Of a stretch of DNA of 64,000 bases, positions 40,559-49,109 are shown in pieces (position 1 is the stretch's first letter; the number at the start of each line of letters is the position of its first letter). The stretch spans positions 61,148 through 125,147 of the forward strand of contig NZ_SNZF01000013.1 in the NCBI RefSeq assembly GCF_004363725.1, in the 5' to 3' direction. Source of the DNA: Aquamicrobium defluvii. Lineage in GTDB: Bacteria > Pseudomonadota > Alphaproteobacteria > Rhizobiales > Rhizobiaceae. The translations under genes were made by a program, and so were the position numbers. The notes below the pieces were generated by a model, which had not been told where the DNA came from, did not search any database, and saw only the letters and a list, made by a program, of their open reading frames with translations.

Positions 40559-42798
40559 AGCTGGATGCTCTCGTCAAGCAGGTCGCGCTCGCCCAGCGAC
40601 AGGGGCGCGACCTGATTTGTCTCGGAAATGTCCCGGGTTTGTCCCGGGAATGTCCTATCCGGGAATGTTTCTGGGAAACCTCGGATTGGCTTTCCGGTCC
40701 ACCAAAGGAGCCCGGTCTTTTCGCTCACGCGCTTGAAGGCGATCACCTGGTGCTTAATAAGGTAGTTGGTGTTGCGCTCGAACGCCTTTCGGATCTTGAC
40801 ACGCGCCGCAGCCTTGTCGCTCTCGCTGGCGTCCATCTCGACGGCAACGTCGAGGAAATGACTGAAGTCGACGACGTGCTTACCGACCGCCTCGGCGGGG
40901 CCCTCCTTCGCGTCAGCGATAAACTTGCCGTAGCGCTTGATGGCCCGGAACATCGGGATAAGCAGCGCTTCCTCGCTCGGCCGGACCGAATAGCCAAACT
41001 GCTGCTGCTCCTTCTTGAGTGCATCCTTTTCGGAGACCGTGAGCACGACACAGCTCGTGACCTCCCGATCGGTCTTCGGATTGGTGCCCACGACGACAGA
41101 CGCCAGCGTGAACGGTATCTTGATGCCGTCCTCGTCGTCCTTCTGCTTGGCGAGGCGCGCGGTCCGGATCTTCGTCGTCTCGTCGGCCGTCACCACAATG
41201 ACCGTGTCGACATTCGCGTGGATTGAGGTGTGACCGCGCAGCTTCTTGCCGTCGGCGTTCATATGGTGGACGAGGCAGACGTGGATGCCGCACTCCTCTT
41301 CGATGCGGGCGATGTTGGCGAGTACCACCGACATATCCTTGCCGCTGTTTTCGTCGGCGCCGATGGTGGCCGTGGCGAGCGTATCGATGAACACGACGCG
41401 CAATGGATGCTCCATCGTCAGCTTGATCGCCTTGATGGTCGAAATAAGCCTGTCGGTGTCGCCGTCGCGGGCGAAGAGGTCGACCTTCGCCGGCAGAACG
41501 ACCAACGGAACATCCTCGTCATCCGACACCTGAAAATGCTTGCGGTAGGCCTTCTGGCGCTTCTTCATTCCGAGCCCGCCCTCACCAGCCTGATAGATCA
41601 CGCCGCCACGCTCGACATGCCGACCGAAGAACTCCTGCCCGCGGGCGATGCAGTAGGCTGCATGCAGGGCCAGGAACGACTTGCCCGATCCCGAGGGGCC
41701 GCCGATGACTGATCGCCCGCGCGTCGTGAGCAGCCCGTCGATCAGATAGTCATAGGCGAGAGAAGGACCGTCGATCTCGTCATGATAGTAGGCACCGAAC
41801 TCGCGCGGCCGCACCGGCGTCCATTTGGTCGCCTTCTCCACCAATTCGCTGAAACCATCAGCGGTCCCGCCAGCCTGATCCTTCCAGTCGGTGATGTCCG
41901 CCTTGACCGGCGCATCGGGCCAGTGGAGCGAGATGTCGAGAACACGAACGGACTTCGCCCGGCCGGATAGCCCGCCGCCGCGAATCAGCCCGCGCTGCCG
42001 GCCGGCATCGTCATTGTCGGGCAGGATGACGACATCGGCGCCGGCGAGGTCGTCGTCGAACTGCTCGCTCCAATACTTTGCGCCTCCGGCGTTGGTGGTG
42101 GCCGTGAATCCCCATGCCCGCAGGGTCTCGACGTCCTTTTCGCCCTCGCAGAGATAGACCGGCCGCCCATCGGCCTTGGCTTTCAGGACCTCGTCGCGGT
42201 GGTAGAGCCAGCGGACCGCATCATCGAACGTCTCTTCCGCCTGATAATGCTTGCCTTCCTTGGCCTTGAACCAGTCGCCCGACTTCACCTGCCCGTAGGT
42301 GCCGCCCTGCAATCCCCATATCCAACCCTTCCCGGCCGGATGCTTGCGGCGCTGCATGTAGCGGCGCGGAGCGGTCTTCGCGAATTTCAGGACCTCATAG
42401 GCCAGCCGCCCCTTGTCATCGAAATACTGGAATGTGGCGACGGGCCATGTGTCCATGAAGCCCGCAAACTTCCCTTGTGGCGATCCAGCGTCTTGGCCAT
42501 TGGCATGTTCATTCTGCCGCTCTCGACGTTCAATGTGGCCCTGCTCTTGCAGCCATTCGACGGCTTCGATCTTGGTATACCCGCGATACGATTGGAGAAG
42601 GTCCAACACGCCGCCACCGGTGCCGTCCTCATGATCTTGATAGACGCCCTTGACGCAATCGACAGATACGCTGCCGTTTTTGCCCCATCGCCATTCCCTG
42701 CCGGGCGACGAAAGCGCGCGGTTAGGCTCCCCCAAGAACTCGGGCAGCACGGCCAAGGCGACCGCTTCCATACAGCGTGCAAACTGGTCCGAACTCAT
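40555..42798 (-). CDS. Phage primase-helicase (Toprim plus RecA-like ATPase)
   Basis: The 747-residue protein has an N-terminal primase-like part (WRWGKNGSVSVDCVKG, DHEDGTGGGVLDLL), a Toprim region (~195-265: VYLCEGEKDVETLRAWGF and VVILPDNDDAGRQ), then a RepA/AAA_25-type ATPase with Walker A GGPSGSGKSF (~367-376) and Walker B VVFIDTLATA. It is likely the phage replicative primase and helicase. The C-terminal tail (FPDRTFPGQTRDISETN) is encoded by an 11-bp repeat array. It starts a coupled operon with three small genes. Confidence 0.9.
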   Translation of the reverse strand: MSSDQFARCMEAVALAVLPEFLGEPNRALSSPGREWRWGKNGSVSVDCVKGVYQDHEDGTGGGVLDLLQSYRGYTKIEAVEWLQEQGHIERRERQNEHANGQDAGSPQGKFAGFMDTWPVATFQYFDDKGRLAYEVLKFAKTAPRRYMQRRKHPAGKGWIWGLQGGTYGQVKSGDWFKAKEGKHYQAEETFDDAVRWLYHRDEVLKAKADGRPVYLCEGEKDVETLRAWGFTATTNAGGAKYWSEQFDDDLAGADVVILPDNDDAGRQRGLIRGGGLSGRAKSVRVLDISLHWPDAPVKADITDWKDQAGGTADGFSELVEKATKWTPVRPREFGAYYHDEIDGPSLAYDYLIDGLLTTRGRSVIGGPSGSGKSFLALHAAYCIARGQEFFGRHVERGGVIYQAGEGGLGMKKRQKAYRKHFQVSDDEDVPLVVLPAKVDLFARDGDTDRLISTIKAIKLTMEHPLRVVFIDTLATATIGADENSGKDMSVVLANIARIEEECGIHVCLVHHMNADGKKLRGHTSIHANVDTVIVVTADETTKIRTARLAKQKDDEDGIKIPFTLASVVVGTNPKTDREVTSCVVLTVSEKDALKKEQQQFGYSVRPSEEALLIPMFRAIKRYGKFIADAKEGPAEAVGKHVVDFSHFLDVAVEMDASESDKAAARVKIRKAFERNTNYLIKHQVIAFKRVSEKTGLLWWTGKPIRGFPETFPDRTFPGQTRDISETNQVAPLSLGERDLLDESIQL
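40618..40678. repeat. Second array of 11-bp TGTCCCGGGAA-type repeats
   Basis: Units TGTCTCGGAAA, TGTCCCGGGTT and TGTCCCGGGAA are contiguous, then two looser units follow (starting 40651 and 40666). They lie inside the 3' end of the primase-helicase gene and resemble the array at 38945-38988. Confidence 0.7.
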
Positions 42799-43292
42799 GC
42801 TGCACGCCGATCCTTCGGCTTGCGCTTGTTCGCGCCCTGCTCATCCCATGTTGCCCATCGACAATTGCCGGGCTCGTAATTGCCGTCGTTATCGACGCGA
42901 TCGAGCGTCGTTCCATCTGGCCGCTCGCCCATGTCGGCAAGAAAATTTTCGTAGTTTCGCCAGCGATCGCAAACAGTGATGCCGCGCGCACCATAGTATT
43001 CGTAATAGCCGTGCTTCGGGTTGGTGCATCGGTCGATCATACCGCGCCAGCTTGTGTGCGTCGGTGAACGCGAAAGCCCATGATGGAAGCTACCGAAAGA
43101 TGCCGGACGACCGGCGAGGCAGCCACAACCTTTCACCTGACCATTACGCAGGTTCTTGCCGATGATCACCTTCTCGTTTCCGCAGTCGCAAAGGCATACC
43201 CAGCAACGCTTGTTGTCTCGCCGCTCGTCCGCCAGCTGCAGAACCACAAGATTGCCGAACCGCTTTCCGACCATGTCAATGGGAGCAACCAT
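42795..43292 (-). CDS. HNH-type homing endonuclease-like protein
   Basis: The 165-residue protein has an N-terminal Cys cluster (CLCDCGNEK...GCGCLAG) and a core SWRGMIDRCTNPKHGYY, YGARGITVCDRWRNYENFLADMG, TLDRVDNDGNYEPGNCRW. Proteins of this pattern are annotated as HNH/AP2-type phage endonucleases. It is closely related in core to the protein at 49559-50161. It sits between two unrelated replication-region genes, as mobile endonucleases do. Confidence 0.8.
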   Translation of the reverse strand: MVAPIDMVGKRFGNLVVLQLADERRDNKRCWVCLCDCGNEKVIIGKNLRNGQVKGCGCLAGRPASFGSFHHGLSRSPTHTSWRGMIDRCTNPKHGYYEYYGARGITVCDRWRNYENFLADMGERPDGTTLDRVDNDGNYEPGNCRWATWDEQGANKRKPKDRRAA

Positions 43293-43579
43293 TATCGCCG
43301 CACCACCTCGATCTTGCGCCCGCGCCTGAAGATCGCGCCGAAGAGTTCTTCGGCCTTCGACCTTGTCGCGCTCGTGCGCTCGCCATCGCTGAGGATGCCG
43401 TCTCCGAAGTGGTGCTTCGTCATCGCCTCGTAGGCTGCGACCTTCGCGTCGGCTTCGCTGGGGAACAGCTGCGCGATGCCGTTGACCTCGACCGGGAACC
43501 AGCCGGCCTTGTGCATCTTCTTGAAGTGGCCTTCCCAGCCGTTGAAGACCTGGACGGCGCGGACGCGTGCTTCGTTCAT
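43292..43579 (-). CDS. Phage hypothetical protein
   Basis: A 95-residue basic protein (MNEARVRAVQVFNGWEGHFKKMH... RRGRKIEVVRR) with overlapping start and stop to its neighbours. The middle FPSEADAKVAAYEAMTKHHFGDG suggests a small alpha/beta domain. Function unknown. Confidence 0.6.
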   Translation of the reverse strand: MNEARVRAVQVFNGWEGHFKKMHKAGWFPVEVNGIAQLFPSEADAKVAAYEAMTKHHFGDGILSDGERTSATRSKAEELFGAIFRRGRKIEVVRR

Positions 43580-46134
43580 CGCACTGCCTCCGACGTCAGA
43601 TCATCGATACTTGGCTCGATAGAAGGCGCTTCCATCAGGTCGAATAGGCTTGGCACGTTCCGCTTCGCCTCTGCCTCCCGGCAGTAGTAGAGACCATCCT
43701 TGAACGACACCTCGTTGAGTTCCGAGGCCATCCCGTAGCGGCCCTTGGCGATCGCGCGGTAGGGAACCGTCATCAGCCCGCCGAACGGGTCGTAGACGAC
43801 ATCGCCGGGGTTGGAATATCGGTCGATCAGGCGATCGACGATGTCGAACTGGAGCGGGCAGATATGCTTTTCGACGTTCCGGCTGGACTGGCTGCCGTTC
43901 AATGTGAGCATGCGCACCACGTCCGACCATATCCATGGCGAGTGCGAGACCGGTGCCAGCGCCATGTATTCGGTCGGCAGACGGTCCTTCGATTGCAGGA
44001 CCTCGCCAATCGCCACGACTTCCTCGTGATCGTAGACCGTGGCATCGCTGTAGGCGCGGAATGCCTTGGGAACGGAGCGCGGCGGTATCTGCGCCCATTC
44101 CTCGCGGGTCAGGAGCCGGTTGCCGCTTGAACGCCAATGTGCATGGGCATCGAGTTGCCAGCGCGCCAGGCTGTATTCTTCCCGATCCTTGGCAACGCGC
44201 TCGTCGGCATAGCCCTTCGTTCGGTCAGTCTGTGGTTTGTGGAAGAGCAGCACGTATTCAGGCGAGCCGACGCCCATCTTGCTGCCGTCCTTCAGCATCT
44301 CGGTGTAGCCGAGCCGGTAGTTGCCGTTGTTCTCGGTGACGACGTCGGTATCGACGGTGATCATGCCGCAATAGTCGAAGCCGTGTTTCAGGCCGTGGAA
44401 GATCGCCTCAGCATGGAATGGCGAGACGGTCGGCAGGCCTGCGCCGGTGACATTGCCGAACAGGATGCGATCCTTGACGTGGCAGGCGTAGATGCGACCG
44501 GGCTTCAGGATCCGGAAAAGCTCTGGCGTCAGGAAATCCATCTGCCGCCAGAAATGCTCGTTGTCGTCGGTATGGCCGAAGTCGTTGTAGCTGGCCGTGT
44601 ACTCGTAGTGATTGCTGAAGGGGATCGATGTGACGATCAGCCCGACGCTGCCCGCCTCGGTGCGGATCGCCTCATCAACGCAATCATTGTGGGCGATGCA
44701 GAAATACTCGCCCTGCTCCACCGTGCGCTCGACGCCGATCGAGCGCTTCAGGACCGATTCCAGCGGCAGCTTGCCGAGACCGTATTTGCGGATGATCTCG
44801 GTCATCCGCTCCATCATCCGGTCGTGTTCGGCCCATTTCTCTTCGAGGATGCGTCGCGTGCCCCGCTCAGCTTCGGAATAGATGATGTCGATCCGGCATT
44901 CCCGCTTCTGCCCGAAGCGCACGACGCGGTAGATGGCCTGAATGAAGTCGTGGAATTTGGCGTCGATGCCGGCGAAGATTTCCCATGCGCAATGCTTCTG
45001 GAAATTCGAGCCCGCGCCCGACATTTCAGGTTTCGTAGCCAGATGCTGGAACTCGCCATTTTTGAAGCCGACAGCGTTCGCCTCGTTCTTCTCCAGATCC
45101 TGCGAACCGAAGATCGACCGGACACCCGGCACGGCGGCCTCGATGGCGCGCCGCTCGTCTTCGAGATGGTGCCAAAGAACGCAATGGTCGTCGGGGGCCT
45201 CGGCCAACAGTTCGACCATCTTGCCGATTCTAGCATCGAGGCTGATGCGCTTCTCGCGCGCGGCATGCACGACGCTGGCCCCAGGATCGTTGATCAGCAG
45301 CCCCTGCCCGTCCCGGTCCACGCCGGCCGCGCCATGATCGGTCGGCACCTCATGCCAGTTGACGGTCATCTTCGGCAGGACGTAGCCGTCATCGGGAAAG
45401 CCGAGATCGGCCGGTGATTGCAGGAACACCGCCCAGGAGTTCACCCACAGCCAGAACTCGTCTTCCTTGTGAGGATAGAGCGTGAGTTCGTTCGCCTTCT
45501 CGCTGTTGCGCTGGAAGAACCGTGTCAGCGCCTGCCCGGTGTCCATGACCTGCAGGAAGCCGGCATAGTGGATCAGTTCCTTGGTCCGGTTCGGCGACGG
45601 CGTGGCGGTGGCGACGAATTTGAAACGGACACCCTCGAAGAGAGGTAGGAACGTCTGGTACGTCTTGGTGCCATATCCGCGCAGGATGGCCGCCTCGTCG
45701 AGCGACGCCGCCACGAACTGGCGAGGATCGATCTTGCCGTCGCGCACGCTCTCGTAGTTGGCGATGTGGATCACATCGTCGTCGGTCACCTCGTCATCGC
45801 GGCGGACGAAGCGAAGCTCGATGGCGAACTCGCCGCGGAACCTCTCCCTCGCCTCATCGAAGAACTCATGCCGGACGCCAAGCGGAAGCACGATCAGACG
45901 GCGGCCACCCACATACTTGCCGATCAGGCGCATCAATTCTAGCTGGATCGATGTCTTGTGCAGGCCGAAGGCGGCGAAGATGCCGCGCCGCCCGCCTTGT
46001 AGCGCCCATTTCACGATGGCGCGGCAGTGGGGCGCTAGGTCGGGGTTGATGTCAGCGTCATCGACGTCGAAGCCGGTCGCCGGCGCGACCTTCATCTTGG
46101 CGCGGAGGAAGTCGAGATACGCGTGAGAAGTCAT
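43576..46134 (-). CDS. SNF2-type helicase fused to DNA methyltransferase
   Basis: From the ATG at 46134 (MTSHAYLDFLRAKM, overlapping the upstream stop) an 852-residue fusion is read. The N-terminal ~450 residues are an SF2/SNF2-type helicase: motif I FGLHKTS (Gly of GxGKT replaced by His), motif II SLDEAAIL, motif III VATATPSPN, motif VI QAIYRVVRFGQKR. The C-terminal ~350 residues are an N6/N4-type DNA methyltransferase: VTSIPFSNHYEY in place of TSPPF and VYDPFGGLMTVPYRAI in place of DPFxGxGTT. Both cores carry unusual substitutions, so activity needs testing. Likely roles are DNA modification against restriction, or feeding the methylation-linked cell-cycle circuit. Confidence 0.85.
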   Translation of the reverse strand: MTSHAYLDFLRAKMKVAPATGFDVDDADINPDLAPHCRAIVKWALQGGRRGIFAAFGLHKTSIQLELMRLIGKYVGGRRLIVLPLGVRHEFFDEARERFRGEFAIELRFVRRDDEVTDDDVIHIANYESVRDGKIDPRQFVAASLDEAAILRGYGTKTYQTFLPLFEGVRFKFVATATPSPNRTKELIHYAGFLQVMDTGQALTRFFQRNSEKANELTLYPHKEDEFWLWVNSWAVFLQSPADLGFPDDGYVLPKMTVNWHEVPTDHGAAGVDRDGQGLLINDPGASVVHAAREKRISLDARIGKMVELLAEAPDDHCVLWHHLEDERRAIEAAVPGVRSIFGSQDLEKNEANAVGFKNGEFQHLATKPEMSGAGSNFQKHCAWEIFAGIDAKFHDFIQAIYRVVRFGQKRECRIDIIYSEAERGTRRILEEKWAEHDRMMERMTEIIRKYGLGKLPLESVLKRSIGVERTVEQGEYFCIAHNDCVDEAIRTEAGSVGLIVTSIPFSNHYEYTASYNDFGHTDDNEHFWRQMDFLTPELFRILKPGRIYACHVKDRILFGNVTGAGLPTVSPFHAEAIFHGLKHGFDYCGMITVDTDVVTENNGNYRLGYTEMLKDGSKMGVGSPEYVLLFHKPQTDRTKGYADERVAKDREEYSLARWQLDAHAHWRSSGNRLLTREEWAQIPPRSVPKAFRAYSDATVYDHEEVVAIGEVLQSKDRLPTEYMALAPVSHSPWIWSDVVRMLTLNGSQSSRNVEKHICPLQFDIVDRLIDRYSNPGDVVYDPFGGLMTVPYRAIAKGRYGMASELNEVSFKDGLYYCREAEAKRNVPSLFDLMEAPSIEPSIDDLTSEAVR

Positions 46135-46832
46135 GCCGCAGCCTTCACCTTTTCGAGTGCGAAACCGCCCCACTGCTCAGCAGCAGCGGCCATCATTCCG
46201 GGAAAGGATCGGCTGCGAAGACGAGAGCGCTCAGGCCCCGGCGTCATGCGATGGACCTTGCTCCAACGTTTCCACTCATCGCTGCCGCGCTCCGGCTCGG
46301 TCAGCATATCGGTTGCGACCAAAGGTCGAAGCCCGCGCAGATACCAACCTGTCGCCTTGTATTCGGGGTGGCCGAACCAGAATGGCTGAACCATCTTCGG
46401 CCGGGGAAGATCGGCCGGCATCCGAGCCCGCGCTAGATCGTTCATTTCCGGGTTTTCAATGGCGACGCGCTCGATCGGCGCATTCCAGCATGCCGTGAAG
46501 ATAGAGACGCCCTCCTCGAACTCTTCGCGCATGCTCTCCCATGTGCGGCCGTCTGGAAGACGTTTCGGCGGCGTCCAGTTGCCCGGCCCGCTCATCCACC
46601 TCCGGCCGGATCGGCAGAGACGTGTGCACGGCGGGTGCAAGACCGCGAGCAGATCCCATCCTTCGTTCAGGATGCCGTCGCGCACATCGCAGATGATGTG
46701 GCGGTTGCTGCCGTCCTCGGCCGGGAGAATGTCGCATGACCAGACGTCGTGGCCGAGATCAGAGAAGGCGCGACGCGCGACACCTGAGGTTTCGCAGGCG
46801 ATTAGTACCCGCAACGGCAGATCAGTCCGCAT
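46131..46832 (-). CDS. Small C5-cytosine methyltransferase-like protein
   Basis: From the ATG at 46832 (MRTDLPLRVLIACETSGVAR; AGGTGACAG precedes) a 233-residue protein shows the SAM-binding region ACETSGVARRAFSDLG, the PPC motif (LHPPCTRLC) and an ENP motif (VAIENPEMN), the order of C5-methyltransferases. It is much shorter than restriction-type enzymes and lacks a clear target-recognition domain. Similar short proteins are frequent in phages. It overlaps the helicase-methyltransferase gene by 4 bp, so the two are probably coexpressed. Confidence 0.78.
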   Translation of the reverse strand: MRTDLPLRVLIACETSGVARRAFSDLGHDVWSCDILPAEDGSNRHIICDVRDGILNEGWDLLAVLHPPCTRLCRSGRRWMSGPGNWTPPKRLPDGRTWESMREEFEEGVSIFTACWNAPIERVAIENPEMNDLARARMPADLPRPKMVQPFWFGHPEYKATGWYLRGLRPLVATDMLTEPERGSDEWKRWSKVHRMTPGPERSRLRSRSFPGMMAAAAEQWGGFALEKVKAAA

Positions 46833-47016
46833 ATCTGTCACCTGTGTGCTGGAGGTTGCGCCAGTCCCGCGCGCCTTCGACGTCGCGCTGCGCATCGCGG
46901 TCGAGCGCATCGGCCATCCGAGCATGGGTTTGGCGAAGGAGATCAGCTTGAAAATCCGCCAAGCCGTCGATCATCGCGGCCCAGCTTGGGCCGATTTCTG
47001 CAAGAGGGCCGGTCAT
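46822..47016 (-). CDS. Small helical phage protein
   Basis: A 64-residue protein (MTGPLAEIGPSWAAMIDGLA...) predicted helical. Its start overlaps the upstream stop (ATGA) and its end overlaps the methyltransferase-like gene by 11 bp. The coupling supports it being real. Function unknown. Confidence 0.55.
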   Translation of the reverse strand: MTGPLAEIGPSWAAMIDGLADFQADLLRQTHARMADALDRDAQRDVEGARDWRNLQHTGDRYAD

Positions 47017-47504
47017 CGAACCGGCTCCATCGCCACGGCATCGAGCCGGTAGATTTCATTGAGCGCGGCAAGCTGGGTTCCCAGGCCGGGAATTGCCCTC
47101 GCCTCGGGATGGCCGGTGAGCACAAGGCCGCCATTCAGCAGGGCTTGCTCGACCGTGAAAGACTGCTCGACGGTCTCCTTACCGCCCGCATCATCGACGG
47201 CGACGACATCCCAGAGGTCTTCGCGCCCCTTGCGAACGACGCGGGTGACCGGACGGCCCACCATGCCGTACTGATAGATGATCGGAGATGTCGGTGCAGG
47301 CTCATGGTCAGGATCACCCGCACGCACCAGACGGACGCCCTCGCCTTCCAGAAGCCGGATCAGGTGATCAGCGCGGCGGCGGACATGCTCGCATTCGTCG
47401 GGGGCAAATCGGCTCCAGTCCTGCCAGAGCGGGCGGATAAGCCCCAGCCTCTCGCGACGCATCATTTCCGCGAGAATGTCGCGAATCGGCCGTTCGGTGC
47501 TCAT
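47013..47504 (-). CDS. Phage hypothetical protein
   Basis: From the ATG at 47504 (MSTERPIRDILAEMMRRERL; GGAGGTGCGC precedes) a 163-residue soluble protein is read, with SFTVEQALLNGGLVLTGHPEA in the C-terminal half. It overlaps the CtrA-like gene by 4 bp and the next small gene by 4 bp. I recognise no family. Confidence 0.6.
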   Translation of the reverse strand: MSTERPIRDILAEMMRRERLGLIRPLWQDWSRFAPDECEHVRRRADHLIRLLEGEGVRLVRAGDPDHEPAPTSPIIYQYGMVGRPVTRVVRKGREDLWDVVAVDDAGGKETVEQSFTVEQALLNGGLVLTGHPEARAIPGLGTQLAALNEIYRLDAVAMEPVR

Positions 47505-48232
47505 CTTGCGCACCTCCAACGGCCCGGTTGCAACTCCGGAACAAATCCATCGGCAACGAACTGGTAGCCTTGGCCCCAGACGGTCTGGATGACGTCGAGA
47601 CCTCCGGTGGCTTTCAGGATTTTTTGCCGAAGCTTGCAGACAAGGACGTCGATGATCTTTATTTCCGGCTCGTGCTCTCCGCCGTAGATCGCGTCCATGA
47701 TCTGTTGCTTGGAGCGCGTCTCTCCCGGGCGGCGAACCAACTCAACTAGGATGGCGCTTTCTTTCGGAGAAATTCGGACACTGCGCCCATCGGCGGTGTT
47801 GATGCAGTTCGCGGTGGCAACGAACACGCCGCCCGGAAGCGCTACCCGGGTGTGATCGATGTAATCGCCTCGGCGGGCCAAGGCTTTCAGGCGCGCAACG
47901 ACCTCGCGCTCATCCATAGTCGAAGGCTGCACGTCGTCGGCTCCGGCGAACAGGATATCGCCGCGAAACCTGGATGCTGTCTCAATGTCGGCAATTTCGG
48001 GGAGCGTCACCAAAAGGCGGTTGTGTACGTTCCCGAGGCGGATGCCGCGCACAATCTGGGCGGCCATGTCCGGCAAATGGCAATGCAGGATCCCGAGTGC
48101 GTCGGGATCGCGATAAAGCAGGCTGCTGAAATCCTGCACTGCATCGGCATACTGAAAACCGATGCCGATCCACGCATCGTTCAGTATGTCACGACGAAGC
48201 TTGTCGCCCGTGCCATAGAAGATCACCATCAT
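47501..48232 (-). CDS. CtrA-like transcription regulator with degenerate receiver domain
   Basis: The 243-residue protein aligns by eye with CtrA along its whole length. The C-terminal winged helix (residues ~145-228) contains EHEPEIKIIDVLVCKLRQK and VIQTVWGQGYQF, nearly the CtrA recognition region. The N-terminal receiver is decayed: the phospho-acceptor Asp of LLDLNLPDM is His50 in ILHCHLPDM, the N-terminal acidic pair is missing and the conserved Lys after FGADDY is absent. It should bind CtrA-type sites without needing phosphorylation. GGGAGG lies six bases before the ATG at 48232. Confidence 0.88.
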   Translation of the reverse strand: MMVIFYGTGDKLRRDILNDAWIGIGFQYADAVQDFSSLLYRDPDALGILHCHLPDMAAQIVRGIRLGNVHNRLLVTLPEIADIETASRFRGDILFAGADDVQPSTMDEREVVARLKALARRGDYIDHTRVALPGGVFVATANCINTADGRSVRISPKESAILVELVRRPGETRSKQQIMDAIYGGEHEPEIKIIDVLVCKLRQKILKATGGLDVIQTVWGQGYQFVADGFVPELQPGRWRCAR

Positions 48233-48357
48233 GGTCGACCTCCCGTCGCCACGATGAAAAAGACGAACGCGCAGGCTGCGATGAGAATGCCGACGGCCAA
48301 TGCGCCGGTGAGAGAATGCACGCCACGTGGTCGGGAAATGGATGGTCGAGGTTTCAT
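48229..48357 (-). CDS. Tiny membrane protein
   Basis: From the ATG at 48357 (GGAGGGTCGCGGC precedes) a 42-residue peptide is read with one membrane helix (LTGALAVGILIAACAFVFFIV). Its stop overlaps the CtrA-like start (ATGA), so it may couple translation of the regulator. Function unknown. Confidence 0.55.
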   Translation of the reverse strand: MKPRPSISRPRGVHSLTGALAVGILIAACAFVFFIVATGGRP

Positions 48358-48959
48358 GCCGCGACCCTCCCGCTGCCGAGCCGAAGCTGCTTGAACGCCT
48401 CGTGATGACGCTCCGGTATCTGGCTGCACTTCATCCAGGCACTGGCGATGCCGACGGCTTCGGCCGCATCACGCTGCGCCTTCTTTTCTCGGGGAAGCCG
48501 TATGCCCTGAAGCTCGGCGCGCTCGACGGCTGGAGCCTTCCAGTCATCGCCTGAAGGCTTGAAGCCTTTGCCGTAGTAGGCGGCACGCCACGTCTTCTGA
48601 TGCACCATGCCCCACGGGATGCCGGCGAGGTCGCAAGCAGCAGAGGCCGAGGCCGCGAGGGCCGGCAACAGAAGCTGGTCGGCGTTGACGGTGTAAATCG
48701 TCTTCATCCGGCCCAGCTTCGGGTCGAAGACCTGCTTCGGATATGCCGCTACGTCGCGACGCGGCATCTCGATGGCCACGAAATCCGGGCGGGTCCGGAA
48801 GAACTCCTCGTTGAGGTAGATGGCGAGGTCGCCGGTCTTGGCCTCGGCAAACTCACCTTCGGCGCCGACGGCAAGGCAGCGCCACAGCGATGGCGGCAAT
48901 GCGGTATCCATCCAGCACGCACCGGTGCTGGTCGCGATGTCCAATCCGAGGATCAACAT
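48354..48959 (-). CDS. RuvC-like Holliday junction resolvase
   Basis: The 201-residue protein has the RNase H-fold acidic residues of RuvC-type enzymes: LGLDIATSTGACW, FVAIEMPRRD and a C-terminal RDAAEAVGIASAWM. Phage RuvC proteins cut branched DNA before packaging. TAGGAGCC precedes the ATG at 48959. The stop overlaps the tiny membrane protein gene. Confidence 0.85.
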   Translation of the reverse strand: MLILGLDIATSTGACWMDTALPPSLWRCLAVGAEGEFAEAKTGDLAIYLNEEFFRTRPDFVAIEMPRRDVAAYPKQVFDPKLGRMKTIYTVNADQLLLPALAASASAACDLAGIPWGMVHQKTWRAAYYGKGFKPSGDDWKAPAVERAELQGIRLPREKKAQRDAAEAVGIASAWMKCSQIPERHHEAFKQLRLGSGRVAA

Positions 48960-49109
48960 TCCAGGCTCCTACAAGGTGCCGTCTCTCCGTGCTGTCACGC
49001 CTGATAGGAGGTGGCGTTCCCCCTGCACGGTCCGCCCCGTGCGGCCTACTCCCGGTTCATCGGATCGGCCGGCCTTGCCCGCCTCACCTCCCCGGTTTCG
49101 CTCTGGGAT

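Noticed and set aside
44137..45417. Plus-strand frame of 426 codons opposite the helicase-methyltransferase gene
   Set aside because: Antisense to a gene with readable helicase and methylase motifs.
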